A DNA stretch of 64,000 nucleotides from Synechococcales cyanobacterium GL140_1_metabinner_5_sub. Its GTDB lineage: Bacteria; Cyanobacteriota; Cyanobacteriia; Cyanobacteriales; Chamaesiphonaceae. The stretch is taken from positions 1 through 64,000 of the forward strand of contig JANYHM010000077.1 in the NCBI GenBank assembly GCA_025359065.1. Reading direction: 5' to 3'. Shown here one piece after another: positions 46,400 to 57,007 of this stretch (position 1 is the first letter of the stretch; every line of letters starts with the position of its first letter). The position numbers and the translations under genes are program-made. The notes below the pieces were generated by a model. The model was not told where the DNA came from, ran no database searches, and saw only the letters and a program-made list of their open reading frames with translations.

Positions 46400-47350
46400 T
46401 TAGGAAGCTTGCTGATGTCCGAGTTTCAAGAAAATAGTCTCCAAATCTTCTTGAGTACAATGAAAATCGTTGATCGGTAGACCAATAGTGATGAGGTGGC
46501 GCAGCAAATCAGCCGCCTCTAGTTCATCACCTTGAAAAAATACCTTAACCTGTTTGGTCTCACGGTTGATTTTCAAGTCATCTACCAGCGAATTGACCTT
46601 CAGCTCGGCAATTAAAGAGTCTAAGTCTCCCAGGCTGCTAATCGAAATTTGCTGCTTACCCATTTTTTGATAGAGGGAATTCAGGCTACAGCTTTCGACT
46701 AAATACCCCAGCTCCATAATGCCCACGGAGCTACAGAGTTCGGCTAAGTCACTCAAAACATGAGAAGAAATTAACACCGTCATCCCAGCTTCCTGCAAGG
46801 TTTTGATGATTTCTCGGAACTGCACGCGGGCGATCGGGTCTAACCCAGATACCGGCTCGTCGAGCAGTAACACCAATGGTTCGTGAATGATGGTGCGTGC
46901 CAAGCTCAGTCGCTGTTTCATTCCTCGCGACAGTCCAGCAATTTTACTGTTTTGTTTGGTCTGTAACTGTACCAAATCCAACACGTCATAAAGACGCTGT
47001 TTGCGCTTAGTCCGATCGATCCGATACAGCCGCGCAAAGTAATCCAAATAATCCCAGACGGTCAGGTCATCGTAGAGGGGAAAGTCATCTGGCAAATATC
47101 CCAGGCGTTTTTTGAGCTGAGAATTACTCTGATCCCGTCGCAGTCGATCGCCATGAATATAAATTTCACCAGTGCTGGGTTCTTCTGCGGATGCCAGCAT
47201 TTGGATTAAGGTGGTTTTGCCTGCGCCGTTGGGTCCAATTAGCCCGTATACTTCGCCAGCTTGAATTTGCAGATCTACACCATTGACGGCAATGTGCTGC
47301 TCAAATTGTTTGGTCAAGCCTTCTGTCCGAATTGCTAGTTCTGTGGCCAT
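46400..47350 (-). CDS. ABC transporter ATP-binding protein
   Basis: A 316-residue ATPase of the multidrug/lipid exporter type. Walker A GPNGAGKTT (about 38-46), signature LSRGMKQRLS, Walker B LVLLLDEPVSGLDP and the H-loop ISSHVLSDL are present, followed by a C-terminal accessory domain of about 90 residues typical of CcmA/NatA-like exporters. It pairs with the downstream permease gene. The LSRGMKQR form of the signature is usual for the family. Confidence 0.88.
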   Translation of the reverse strand: MATELAIRTEGLTKQFEQHIAVNGVDLQIQAGEVYGLIGPNGAGKTTLIQMLASAEEPSTGEIYIHGDRLRRDQSNSQLKKRLGYLPDDFPLYDDLTVWDYLDYFARLYRIDRTKRKQRLYDVLDLVQLQTKQNSKIAGLSRGMKQRLSLARTIIHEPLVLLLDEPVSGLDPIARVQFREIIKTLQEAGMTVLISSHVLSDLAELCSSVGIMELGYLVESCSLNSLYQKMGKQQISISSLGDLDSLIAELKVNSLVDDLKINRETKQVKVFFQGDELEAADLLRHLITIGLPINDFHCTQEDLETIFLKLGHQQAS

Positions 47351-47776
47351 AAGGATAATTGGTTGAATGGTGCGATGTTAACAGTGATGGCCGCGATCAA
47401 TTGAGCTGTTTCAATTTTTGCAATGAATCGAACAATTGCGCTGATGCCAACATGACAGTAGATATTTTGGCCACTGTCCATCAGGTCTTCAATGGATGCT
47501 TGAGGGATTACGGAAAACTGGTAATCCTTGATATTGTGGTGAAGATTTATTGAACCAAAATAGTAGTAAATTAAAGAATGTAGAGAAATTTGCTTAACGT
47601 CAAGCAACCCAGAGCTTGCAACCAATCAATATTTGGCAAGTTTCGATAACATTTGTTTCAGCCTTCCCCCACAAATGGCCAGGTGTTAGAAAATAACAGG
47701 CTAGCACAAGTTATCTTGGCTACCTGAAACTCCAGGCGGCATACTCAAAGACTTTTAGGCACCATCTCTCTTCAAT
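47351..47776. other. Intergenic region upstream of gltB
   Basis: These 426 bases between divergent genes hold no convincing gene. Open frames on both strands (up to 96 codons) have no family features. No full NtcA box (GTA-N8-TAC) was found by eye, although glutamate synthase can be nitrogen-regulated. Promoters for gltB and for the ABC exporter should lie here but could not be pinned down. Confidence 0.5.
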
Positions 47777-50700
47777 ATGATGAACAGCAATCAAACACCC
47801 ATCAAGCAAGGCTTATACGACCCGCAATTTGAACACGATGCTTGCGGCGTAGGGTTTATCGTACATCAAAAAGGCCAGCAAACCCACTCGATCGTCTCTC
47901 AAGCTCTGACCATTCTAGTCAACCTCGACCACCGGGGAGCCTGCGGCTGCGAAACCAATACCGGTGACGGCGCGGGTATCTTGATGCAGGTACCACACAA
48001 ATTCATGCAGAAAGTTGCCCAAGCCGAAGGGATCACTCTGCCTGCTGCCGGAGAATATGGAGTCGGCGCGATTTTCACCTCCCCCGATCCTGCCAAGCGT
48101 GCCGCCAGTCGTCGAGAATTTGAAAAAGTGGTGGCTGCGACGGGTCAAAAAGTTTTAGGCTGGCGAGATGTACCCATTGATGATTCCTCGATCGGACGCA
48201 CTGCCAAAGACAGCGAACCTTTCATGCAGCAAGTCTTTATCGAGCGCAATCCCGATTTAGCTGATGATCTCGCCTTCGAGCGCAAACTCTACTTAATTCG
48301 TAAGCTCGCCCACCGCGCCATTCGTCCTACCGGCATTGATACCCACTGGTATATTTCTAGCATCTCTTGCCGCACATTAGTATACAAAGGAATGCTAATG
48401 CCAGAGCAGGTTGGGCAATATTTCCCAGAATTGCAAGATCCAGATATGGAAAGTGCTTTGGCTTTGGTGCATTCTCGTTTTAGCACCAACACCTTTCCAA
48501 GCTGGGAAAGATCTCATCCTTACCGGTATATCGCTCACAACGGCGAAATCAATACCCTGCGTGGCAACATCAACTGGATGCAGGCACGGCAATCGCTGTT
48601 TGCTTCCGAGCTGTTTGGCGATGATATGCAGATGATTCAACCAGTGATTAACATTGACGGCAGTGATTCGCTAATTTTTGATAACGCCTTGGAGCTACTG
48701 GCTTTATCGGGTCGCTCTTTGCCCCACGCCATGATGATGATGGTGCCAGAGCCTTGGAATGCCCATGAATCGATGAGCGCTGAGAAAAAAGCTTTTTACG
48801 AATACCATTCTTGCTTAATGGAACCTTGGGATGGCCCCGCTTCGATCGCCTTCACCGATGGCACTATGATTGGCGCTTTACTCGATCGAAATGGTCTGCG
48901 GCCTTCTCGCTACTATGTGACCAAAGATGACCTGGTAATTATGGCCTCAGAAGCTGGGGTGCTGCCGATCGAGCCAGAACGAGTCCTGCGCAAAGGTCGG
49001 ATCCAGCCTGGTGAAATGTTTGTGGTTGATACAGCTAAAGGACGCATAGTTACCGACAAAGAAATTAAAGACCAAATTGTCAACGAGCATCCTTATCGTC
49101 AGTGGCTCGATCAGCAGTTAGTGAAGTTAGAGCAGTTGCCAGCCGCCAGTATTCCTAGTGATAACAGTGAGGATCTGATTCAGCAGCAGATGGCCTTTGG
49201 TTACACCTTTGAAGAACTGCGCTTACTGATGGCTCCTATGGCCCGAGATGGAGTAGAAGCCACTGGTTCAATGGGGACTGATACGCCCTTGGCAGTGTTG
49301 TCCGATCGGCCTAAGCTCCTATATGACTATTTTCAGCAGTTATTTGCTCAGGTGACAAATCCACCGATCGATTCGATTAGAGAAGAGATTGTAACTTCGG
49401 CTTTAACTACAATTGGTTCTGAGCGTAATTTATTGAAGCCCGAACCAGAGAGCTGTCATTTAATTGCGTTAAATTCACCGATTCTCAGCAATGCTGATTT
49501 AGCGAAGCTAAAGAATTTGAATCAGACAGACTTTAAATCGGTAACTATGCCGATTTTGTTTGACCCCAAAGCAGGTGTTAGCAGCTTAGAAGCCCGGATG
49601 GAGCAGATTTTTCAGCAAGCTGATCAGGCGATCGCAGATGGTGCCAGCATTTTGATTTTGAGCGATCGGGGTGTGAATTCAGAGCTTGCCCCCATTCCCG
49701 CCTTGTTAGCAGTAGCTGGACTGCATCACCATTTAATTCGGCAAGGTACTCGTACCCGCGTTGGATTGGTGTTGGAATCTGGCGAACCGCGCGAAGTACA
49801 TCACTTTGCGGTGCTGATTGGCTATGGCTGTGGAGCGATCAATCCCTATCTGGCTTTTGCAACTATCACCGACATGATCGAACAGAAGCTACTGCTGAAT
49901 ACCGATCCACAGACTGCTGTGAAGAACTATATTAAAGCTGCGACTAAGGGCGTGACCAAGATTGCCTCCAAAATTGGGATTTCTACGATTCAAAGTTATC
50001 GCGGTGCCCAAATTTTTGAGGCGATCGGCTTAAACTCATCAATCATCGATAAATACTTCACTCGCACCGCCTCGCGGATTGCTGGAGCCGATGTGGATAT
50101 AGTTACCCAAGAAGCCTTGGCTCGTCATAGCTATGCTTTCCCTGAACGACCAGCGAAAGGTCAAACCTTGGCAGTTGGCGGTGACTATCAATGGCGCAAG
50201 GATGGCGAAGCCCATCTGTTTAATCCAGAAACCATTCACCTCTTACAGAAAGCGGTGCGACTGGGTGACTATGAAATTTACAAGAAATATGCGGCCTTGG
50301 TCAATCAACAAGACCATGAGCATTTTACTCTCCGGGGACTTCTAGATTTTAAAGATCGTCAGTCTATCCCGATCGAAGAAGTTGAGCCGATCGAAGCGAT
50401 CTTAAAAAGATTCAAGACCGGCGCGATGAGCTATGGTTCGATCTCTCAAGAAGCCCATGAGGCCCTGGCAATCGCTATGAATCGGATTGGCGGTAAATCA
50501 AATACCGGCGAAGGTGGCGAAGACCCTGAGCGCTACACTTGGACAAACGATCGCGGTGATTCTAAAAATAGTGGCATTAAACAAGTGGCCTCTGGGCGAT
50601 TTGGGGTAACTAGCCTGTATCTTTCTCAAGCTCGAGAAATCCAGATCAAAATGGCTCAGGGAGCTAAGCCGGGTGAAGGGGGTCAACTACCTGGTAAGAA

Positions 50701-52366
50701 GGTCTATCCTTGGATTGCCAAGGTGCGTCACTCTACTCCTGGTGTGGGATTGATTTCGCCACCGCCGCACCATGATATTTACTCGATCGAAGATCTTGCT
50801 GAACTTATTCATGATCTGAAAAACGCCAATCGCGCTGCTCGGATCAACGTTAAGCTGGTATCGGAAGTCGGAGTAGGTACGATCGCTGCCGGGGTAGCCA
50901 AAGCCCACGCGGACGTGGTGCTAATTTCTGGTTTTGATGGAGGCACTGGTGCTTCGCCTCAGACTTCAATTAAACATGCTGGTTTGCCCTGGGAGCTAGG
51001 TCTAGCCGAAACTCATCAAACCTTGGTACTCAACAATCTGCGCAGTCGGATTGTGGTAGAAACTGATGGTCAGCTTAAAACCGGTAAAGATATTGCGATC
51101 GCGGCTCTCCTGGGAGCTGAAGAATTCGGTTTCTCCACTGCCCCATTGGTAACACTGGGCTGTATCATGATGCGGGTCTGTCATCTAAATACTTGTCCTG
51201 CGGGTATCGCTACTCAAGATCCTCAGCTTCGTGAAACTTTTGTAGGCGACCCCGAACATACCGTGAATTTCATGAAGTTCATCGCCCAAGATATGCGCGA
51301 ACTAATGGCACAACTCGGTTTCCGTACGCTCAATGAGATGGTAGGACGCACTGATGTGTTGGAATCTAAAGCCGCGATCGATCATTGGAAAGCCAAAAAT
51401 ATCGATTTATCCAGTTTGCTCTATCAGCCAGAAGCTGGGCCAGAAGTGGGTCGCTATTGCCAGATTCCTCAAGATCATGGTTTAGAGAAGTCCTTAGATA
51501 TGACTACTTTATTGGAGTTATGTAAGGGGGCGATCGAAGGCGGTAAGCCGGTGAAAGCTACTTTACCCATTAAGAACGTTAACCGCGCTGTAGGAACAAT
51601 CCTGGGCAATGAAATCACCAAAAATCATTGGCAAGGGCTACCAGCAGATACGGTTCATCTAAAGTTTCAAGGTAGTGCGGGTCAAAGCTTCGGAGCTTTT
51701 GTGCCACCAGGAGTGACATTGGAGCTAGAGGGCGATGCTAATGACTATATTGGCAAGGGGCTGAGCGGCGGCAAAATTATCCTTTATCCTTCAGCGGCTT
51801 CCACGTTTGTGGCAGAAGAAAATGTGATTGTGGGGAATGTGGCGCTGTATGGTGCCACTAGCGGTGAAGTCTACATTAGCGGCATGGCTGGAGAGCGCTT
51901 TTGTGTGCGCAACTCCGGGGTAACTGCGGTGGTGGAGTCGATCGGCGATCATGGCTGCGAGTACATGACTGGTGGCAAGGTGTTTATCTTGGGCAAAACC
52001 GGTCGCAACTTTGCGGCGGGGATGAGCGGTGGGGTGGCCTATGTGCTGGATGAGCAGGGAGATTTTGCAACTCGCTGCAATACTCAGATGGTGGGCTTAG
52101 AGACGCTCACTGATCCTTCCGAGATGGCGGAGGTGCGGGTGACGATTCAGAAACATGCTGACTATACTAAGAGTGCGAAGGCACTGCGGTTGTTAGCTAA
52201 TTGGGATGCCATAGTGCCCAAGTTCGTCAAAGTGATGCCGCGTGACTATAAGCGGGTATTACAGGCAATTCAAAATGCCTTGTCTTCAGGGTTGAGTGGT
52301 GATGATGCCCTCAATGCGGCCTTTGAAGAAAATGCCCGCGATGTCGCTCGGATTGGTGGTGGCTAG
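47777..52366 (+). CDS. gltB: Glutamate synthase large subunit (GOGAT)
   Basis: Transfers the amide of glutamine to 2-oxoglutarate, the second step of the GS-GOGAT cycle. A 22-residue propeptide precedes Cys23 (ACGVGFIV), the class II amidotransferase nucleophile after cleavage. The FMN-binding alpha/beta barrel with [16 protein letters not shown], the 3Fe-4S cysteines in [13 protein letters not shown], and the C-terminal GXGXG-helix domain ([11 protein letters not shown]) complete the 1529 residues. No gltD small subunit is adjacent, so it could be ferredoxin-dependent; sequence alone does not settle the donor. Confidence 0.95.
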   Translation: MMNSNQTPIKQGLYDPQFEHDACGVGFIVHQKGQQTHSIVSQALTILVNLDHRGACGCETNTGDGAGILMQVPHKFMQKVAQAEGITLPAAGEYGVGAIFTSPDPAKRAASRREFEKVVAATGQKVLGWRDVPIDDSSIGRTAKDSEPFMQQVFIERNPDLADDLAFERKLYLIRKLAHRAIRPTGIDTHWYISSISCRTLVYKGMLMPEQVGQYFPELQDPDMESALALVHSRFSTNTFPSWERSHPYRYIAHNGEINTLRGNINWMQARQSLFASELFGDDMQMIQPVINIDGSDSLIFDNALELLALSGRSLPHAMMMMVPEPWNAHESMSAEKKAFYEYHSCLMEPWDGPASIAFTDGTMIGALLDRNGLRPSRYYVTKDDLVIMASEAGVLPIEPERVLRKGRIQPGEMFVVDTAKGRIVTDKEIKDQIVNEHPYRQWLDQQLVKLEQLPAASIPSDNSEDLIQQQMAFGYTFEELRLLMAPMARDGVEATGSMGTDTPLAVLSDRPKLLYDYFQQLFAQVTNPPIDSIREEIVTSALTTIGSERNLLKPEPESCHLIALNSPILSNADLAKLKNLNQTDFKSVTMPILFDPKAGVSSLEARMEQIFQQADQAIADGASILILSDRGVNSELAPIPALLAVAGLHHHLIRQGTRTRVGLVLESGEPREVHHFAVLIGYGCGAINPYLAFATITDMIEQKLLLNTDPQTAVKNYIKAATKGVTKIASKIGISTIQSYRGAQIFEAIGLNSSIIDKYFTRTASRIAGADVDIVTQEALARHSYAFPERPAKGQTLAVGGDYQWRKDGEAHLFNPETIHLLQKAVRLGDYEIYKKYAALVNQQDHEHFTLRGLLDFKDRQSIPIEEVEPIEAILKRFKTGAMSYGSISQEAHEALAIAMNRIGGKSNTGEGGEDPERYTWTNDRGDSKNSGIKQVASGRFGVTSLYLSQAREIQIKMAQGAKPGEGGQLPGKKVYPWIAKVRHSTPGVGLISPPPHHDIYSIEDLAELIHDLKNANRAARINVKLVSEVGVGTIAAGVAKAHADVVLISGFDGGTGASPQTSIKHAGLPWELGLAETHQTLVLNNLRSRIVVETDGQLKTGKDIAIAALLGAEEFGFSTAPLVTLGCIMMRVCHLNTCPAGIATQDPQLRETFVGDPEHTVNFMKFIAQDMRELMAQLGFRTLNEMVGRTDVLESKAAIDHWKAKNIDLSSLLYQPEAGPEVGRYCQIPQDHGLEKSLDMTTLLELCKGAIEGGKPVKATLPIKNVNRAVGTILGNEITKNHWQGLPADTVHLKFQGSAGQSFGAFVPPGVTLELEGDANDYIGKGLSGGKIILYPSAASTFVAEENVIVGNVALYGATSGEVYISGMAGERFCVRNSGVTAVVESIGDHGCEYMTGGKVFILGKTGRNFAAGMSGGVAYVLDEQGDFATRCNTQMVGLETLTDPSEMAEVRVTIQKHADYTKSAKALRLLANWDAIVPKFVKVMPRDYKRVLQAIQNALSSGLSGDDALNAAFEENARDVARIGGG

Positions 52367-52429
52367 GTAATTTAGTCAAATGGAAGCTTACATAGCTAAT
52401 AAAGCGCTGTAAATTTTCAATGATAATAA

Positions 52430-52463
52430 AAAGGGGCGCAGTACATAGTATCTGTGCCCCTTT
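52430..52463. terminator. Intrinsic terminator between gltB and glgP
   Basis: A 12-bp stem with one mismatch (52430-52441 with 52452-52463, 10-base loop) with A residues before and T residues within the right edge. It lies between convergent gltB and glgP and could work for both. Confidence 0.7.
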
Positions 52464-52478
52464 CTAGATTCGCTTAAT

Positions 52479-54971
52479 CTACACTAATGTTTTCAACTCC
52501 ACCTTAACTGGCTCGATATTCCAAATATCTTGGCAATATTCGCGGATAGATCGATCGGAAGAGAACTTGCCCATGCGAGCCACATTCAAGATCGCCATTT
52601 TTGTCCAGTGTTCTTGATCGCGGTAAGCCTGACTGGCTTTGTGCTGACAGTCAATATAAGATTGATAATCTGCAAACAGGAAGTAAGGATCATATTTCAT
52701 CAAAACATCCAGTAGCGGCTTAAATAGCTCTTGGTCACCATGAGAAAAGAACCCCGAAGCAATCCGATCGATCGTCATTTTTAATTCTAAATTAGAATTG
52801 TAGTACTTCATTGGCGAATAGCCTTGAGCACTCATTTTCTGCACCTCTTGCTCAGTCAGACCAAACAAGAAGAAATTCTCGGCTCCTACTTCCTCGCGGA
52901 TTTCGATGTTGGCACCATCTAAAGTCCCGATCGTCAGTGCTCCATTCATGGCAAACTTCATGTTGCCAGTCCCGGACGCTTCCTTGCCAGCCGTAGAGAT
53001 TTGCTCAGATAAATCCGCTGCCGGATAAACGTTCTGGGCAAACTTAACGCTATAGTCTTTCAAGAAAACTACTTTAATCCGATCGCGCACGTCTGGATCG
53101 CGGTTAACTACATCAGCTACAGAGTTGATTAATTTAATCATCAACTTGGCCATGAAGTAGCCCGGAGCCGCCTTGCCCGCAAACAGGAAGGTTTGGGGCG
53201 TAATATCTACATCAGGATTAGCTTTGATCCGGTTATAGAGAGTAATAATGTACAACACATTCAAATGTTGACGCTTGTATTCATGAATTCGTTTGGCCTG
53301 AATATCAAACAGCGAATGAGGGCTAACCTTGACACCATATTGCTCGCCAATGTGGGTAGCCAAACTAGTTTTGAGGCCAAGTTTGATTTGTTGCCACTCT
53401 TTATGAAACGCGGAGTCGTCGGCGAATACTTCTAGCTTCTTGAGATCTTCGAGATTTTTAATCCAGTTGTCGCCAATTTTACTGGTAATTAAACTGGTTA
53501 AATTGGGGTTGCTCAACACCACAAACCGGCGTGGGGTAACACCATTAGTTTTGTTGCTAAATTTCTCGGGGTATATTTCGTAGAAATCTTTTAGCACGTC
53601 TTGTTTCAGTAGCTCACTGTGCAGCGCAGCTACGCCGTTGATGGCAAAGCTACCGACACAGGCCAGGTGAGCCATCCGCACATAGCGGCCATTACTTTCA
53701 TCAATTAGTGACATCCGACTGAGCCGATCGGCATCATCAGGAAATTTCATGCGCACATCAGCCATGAAGTGATGATTGATTTCATAGATAATTTCCATGT
53801 GCCGAGGCAACAGACTGCCAAACAGCGAAATTGGCCATCTCTCTAGGGCTTCTGGCAAAATTGTGTGGTTGGTATAGGCAAAAGTTTTTTGGGTAATCGC
53901 CCAAGCCTGATCCCACTTCAGGTAGTACTCATCGATCAGCAGCCGCATTAATTCAGCGATCGAAACGGCTGGATGGGTATCGTTTAATTGAATCGCAAAT
54001 TTTTCGTGGAATTTTTCTAAGGGAATATTTTGCCCCTTCATCACTCGGATCATATCTTGCAATGAACAAGAGACAAAGAAGATCTGCTGAGTGAGGCGTA
54101 ACCGTTTACCTTGATCGCTATCGTCATTGGGGTACAACACCTTAGAAATATTCTCAGAAACCATCTTTTTATGGACAGCTCCGGCATAGTTACCAGCGTT
54201 AAAAGCCCCAAAATCAAAGGACTCGGGTGCTTCTGCTGTCCATAGTCTGAGAGTGTTGGCAGTGTTGGTTTTGTAGCCTAAAATGGGGTTGTCGTATGGC
54301 ACACCCTTAATTAATTCAAAGGGAATCCATCTGGCTCGATACTGTCCCTGATCGTCGGTGTAATGGTCAACATGGCCACCTAATTTAACTTCTACCGCCC
54401 ATTCTGGACGGGCAATTTCCCAGGGGTTGCCAAATCGTAACCATTTGTCGGTGCGCTCTACTTGCCAACCGTCCCGGATATCTTGCTCAAAAATCCCGAA
54501 TTCGTAGCGAATGCCATAGCCGATCGAAGGAATTTCTAGGGTAGCCATAGAATCTAGGTAACAGGCTGCCAATCTTCCCAAGCCGCCATTGCCTAAGCCA
54601 GGTTCTTCTTCTTGTTCTAATAGGGCATCAAGACTCAGCCCTAAGTCAGATACGGCTTCTTTGGCCTGATCATAAATGCCCAAGTTGATCAGGTTATTGC
54701 CGAGCTGTGGGCCCATTAAAAATTCGGCAGAGAGATAGCAAATTGTCCGGGAGCCGGAATCGGTATAGGTAGTCGCGGAACTAATCCAGCGTTCTAGCAA
54801 TCGATCGCGCACGGTGTAAGACAATGCCAGGTAGTAATCGTTGAGACTGGCTAGAGCGGGGAACTTACCTTGCACATACAGTAGCTTATTCAGGAAGTCG
54901 CGCTTGAGTTCTGCCACACTCGATCCATTGAGAGCATTTGCCGGTTGTTTTTGAATTTCGTGGGTTTGCAT
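52479..54971 (-). CDS. glgP: Glycogen phosphorylase
   Basis: Releases glucose 1-phosphate from glycogen, feeding dark metabolism. The 830-residue length is normal for the GT35 family. The PLP-binding segment EASGTGNMKFAMNGALTIGT (near residues 665-685) and DGANIEI are present, together with EEPGLGNGGLGRLAACYLDS near residue 121 and IQLNDTHPAVSIAELMR near 335. Gene converges on gltB. Cyanobacteria often have two paralogues; which one this is cannot be told. Confidence 0.96.
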   Translation of the reverse strand: MQTHEIQKQPANALNGSSVAELKRDFLNKLLYVQGKFPALASLNDYYLALSYTVRDRLLERWISSATTYTDSGSRTICYLSAEFLMGPQLGNNLINLGIYDQAKEAVSDLGLSLDALLEQEEEPGLGNGGLGRLAACYLDSMATLEIPSIGYGIRYEFGIFEQDIRDGWQVERTDKWLRFGNPWEIARPEWAVEVKLGGHVDHYTDDQGQYRARWIPFELIKGVPYDNPILGYKTNTANTLRLWTAEAPESFDFGAFNAGNYAGAVHKKMVSENISKVLYPNDDSDQGKRLRLTQQIFFVSCSLQDMIRVMKGQNIPLEKFHEKFAIQLNDTHPAVSIAELMRLLIDEYYLKWDQAWAITQKTFAYTNHTILPEALERWPISLFGSLLPRHMEIIYEINHHFMADVRMKFPDDADRLSRMSLIDESNGRYVRMAHLACVGSFAINGVAALHSELLKQDVLKDFYEIYPEKFSNKTNGVTPRRFVVLSNPNLTSLITSKIGDNWIKNLEDLKKLEVFADDSAFHKEWQQIKLGLKTSLATHIGEQYGVKVSPHSLFDIQAKRIHEYKRQHLNVLYIITLYNRIKANPDVDITPQTFLFAGKAAPGYFMAKLMIKLINSVADVVNRDPDVRDRIKVVFLKDYSVKFAQNVYPAADLSEQISTAGKEASGTGNMKFAMNGALTIGTLDGANIEIREEVGAENFFLFGLTEQEVQKMSAQGYSPMKYYNSNLELKMTIDRIASGFFSHGDQELFKPLLDVLMKYDPYFLFADYQSYIDCQHKASQAYRDQEHWTKMAILNVARMGKFSSDRSIREYCQDIWNIEPVKVELKTLV

Positions 54972-55250
54972 TGGTCGGTGTTAAACAGAATGGGACAAGG
55001 CCATCACTACTCGCTGGAGTCTGTGATGCCCAAGGGTTTCTAAAATCACTAATCTTAGAAATCCCGACTTTCTATTTTAGGCACATCTGGGCGGATGGAA
55101 GGTTTTCTACACTACTATTTACAAAACGTTATGGTTAATTATTAGATCTACAAATCTCAGAAGATGCTGAAGCTACGGCCTCGACTCGTTAATAATTGAG
55201 CTTGGTGATGGATCTCGAACAGTTTGCTGTGGGATAGTTGAATTCGGTAA

Positions 55251-55790
55251 CTATTGAAAAAGCCGATCGATGGTAAATTCTAAGTCTGGAAACAGTTCAT
55301 CAGTGAAAACCATGTTACTGATGAAGGATTGGAGGGCACGGGTGATCGACAATACTGTAAGGCTTTGAAACTTGGGGTCGAGAATCCAGACTTGTTGAAC
55401 TCCAGCTTTCAAATAGCTTTCTGCTTTGACAACTAGTTGTCCTAGAGATTGACCAGGTGAGATAATTTCGATCGCTAGCTCTGGAGCTACAGGGCAAGCA
55501 GCGTTTTCATTCCAGGTGCTGGGTAGTCGATCATAAGAAACATACAGTAGATCTGGGACTGGGGTGGTTTCATCATCTATATCGAAAGCCCACTCAATAC
55601 CGACTCGGCCTCGGCCTTGACTCCAATTATCTAAGATGGCGAAGATTTTGCCGGTGGTGCGGGAGTGAAAATATTTAGGAGACATCTTGGGTATGGCTTC
55701 TCCTTGGATCAGCTCGTAAGTGATGTCGATCGAGGCATCGGCAAGCTGCCAAAATTCGGCTTTGGTTAGTTTTGTTTTGACTGGAGACAT
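55251..55790 (-). CDS. Uma2 family (DUF820) endonuclease-like protein
   Basis: A 179-residue member of the Uma2/DUF820 family, which is greatly expanded in cyanobacteria. The fold is PD-(D/E)xK-like: YELIQGEAI near the start, PVPDLLYVS with Asp, LAIEIISPGQS (acidic E), KAESYLKAGVQQVWILDP with the Lys. All core positions are kept, so it may be catalytically active; the cellular role is unknown. Such genes are often scattered as single mobile copies. Confidence 0.88.
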   Translation of the reverse strand: MSPVKTKLTKAEFWQLADASIDITYELIQGEAIPKMSPKYFHSRTTGKIFAILDNWSQGRGRVGIEWAFDIDDETTPVPDLLYVSYDRLPSTWNENAACPVAPELAIEIISPGQSLGQLVVKAESYLKAGVQQVWILDPKFQSLTVLSITRALQSFISNMVFTDELFPDLEFTIDRLFQ

Positions 55791-55837
55791 TTCTGCACCT
55801 CATGTTTCATTTCTTGGGTGGTCTAAATAAATTGACT

Positions 55838-55917
55838 TCGTAGACATCTATCGTCAATTCAGCGAACTCTATGCAGAAAAAGACCTGTACTTAGGTAAAA
55901 ACAGTTGATCCCTAGAT
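55838..55917 (+). pseudogene. Possible short coding remnant
   Basis: A stretch directly after an in-frame TAA reads IDFVDIYRQFSELY followed by AEKDLYLGKNS and a stop. The composition looks like a protein C-terminus, but no start codon or longer frame exists. It may be the leftover end of a deleted gene; family unknown. It could also be chance. Confidence 0.25.
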
Positions 55918-56073
55918 GCTCTAACATTGCTGCTTATTATGCCGCTAAGATACTCCCCGTAACAACCACCCTTCAATTCCTGCTCCTGAACTCAAAGCCT
56001 AAAATCAAAAATGATCCAGATCTTCAACATATCCGCTAGAATAAACGTTTTTCGCAGGTAGGGTTGGGAAAAC

Positions 56074-56994
56074 ATGGAAAGCCTAAAAGGACGAGACTTA
56101 TTGAGCATGGCGGATTTGAGCGGTGCGGAGTTATCTGGCATTGTTAAAATGGCGATCGAACTTAAAACAGGCAAGATCGATCCTCGCACCCGCAAAAACC
56201 TCGGTCTATTGTTTACTAAGGCTTCTACCCGCACCAGAGTCAGCTTTACCGCCGCCATGTATCAGTTAGGTGGCCAAGTGATTGACCTGAACCCCAACTC
56301 CACTCAAATAGGCCGGGGAGAGCCATTACAGGACACCGCACGGGTGCTCGATCGCTACCTAGATATCCTAGCCATCCGCACCTTCAATCAACAGGATTTG
56401 GAGTTGTTTGCTGTCAACGCCAAAATGCCAATAATCAACGCTCTCACTGACCTAGAGCATCCCTGTCAGGTCTTGGCCGATCTCCAGACTATTTATGAGT
56501 ACTTTGGTACTTGTCAAGGATTAAAGCTGGCTTACTGTGGAGACGGCAACAACATGGCGCATTCTTTACTAATTGGTGGAGCTTTGGTGGGCATGGATGT
56601 GGCCGTGGCCGCACCTGCTGGGTTTGCGCCTGCGACCCAGATAGTTGCTCAAGCTGAAAAAATTGCTCAGGGCACCAAAGCCAAAATTACGATTACTGAA
56701 GATCCGGCAGCGGCGGTGCGGGGAGCAAATATTGTTTATACCGACGTGTGGGCGAGTATGGGTCAAGAAGCAGAGGCGATCGATCGCATCCCATTATTTA
56801 TGCCTTACCAGGTGAACAGGCAGCTTATGAGTTTGGCCGACGCTAAATCGATCGTGTTGCACTGCTTACCAGCTCACCGGGAAGAAGAAATTACTGAAGA
56901 AGTTTTGGAAGGCGATCGATCAAAGGTGTGGGATCAAGCTGAAAATCGTCTACATGCTCAAAAAGCCCTAATTGTCGCATTGCTGGGGCTGTAA
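56074..56994 (+). CDS. argF: Ornithine carbamoyltransferase
   Basis: Forms citrulline from ornithine and carbamoyl phosphate in arginine synthesis. The carbamoyl-phosphate loop is STRTR (residues 51-55), followed by the HPCQVLADL segment (about 129-137) and HCLPAHREEEI (about 266-276), which holds the active-site Cys. The 306-residue length is normal. A TAGAAT about 38 bases before the ATG could be the -10 box. No other arginine genes are nearby. Confidence 0.96.
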   Translation: MESLKGRDLLSMADLSGAELSGIVKMAIELKTGKIDPRTRKNLGLLFTKASTRTRVSFTAAMYQLGGQVIDLNPNSTQIGRGEPLQDTARVLDRYLDILAIRTFNQQDLELFAVNAKMPIINALTDLEHPCQVLADLQTIYEYFGTCQGLKLAYCGDGNNMAHSLLIGGALVGMDVAVAAPAGFAPATQIVAQAEKIAQGTKAKITITEDPAAAVRGANIVYTDVWASMGQEAEAIDRIPLFMPYQVNRQLMSLADAKSIVLHCLPAHREEEITEEVLEGDRSKVWDQAENRLHAQKALIVALLGL

Positions 56995-57007
56995 GAATTA
57001 TTGATCG

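Noticed and set aside
47335-47625. 96-codon minus-strand frame upstream of the ABC ATPase gene
   Set aside because: No family features, composition not protein-like, and it overlaps the ATPase start; treated as non-coding.
47351-47776. NtcA binding site upstream of gltB
   Set aside because: No GTA-N8-TAC was found by eye.
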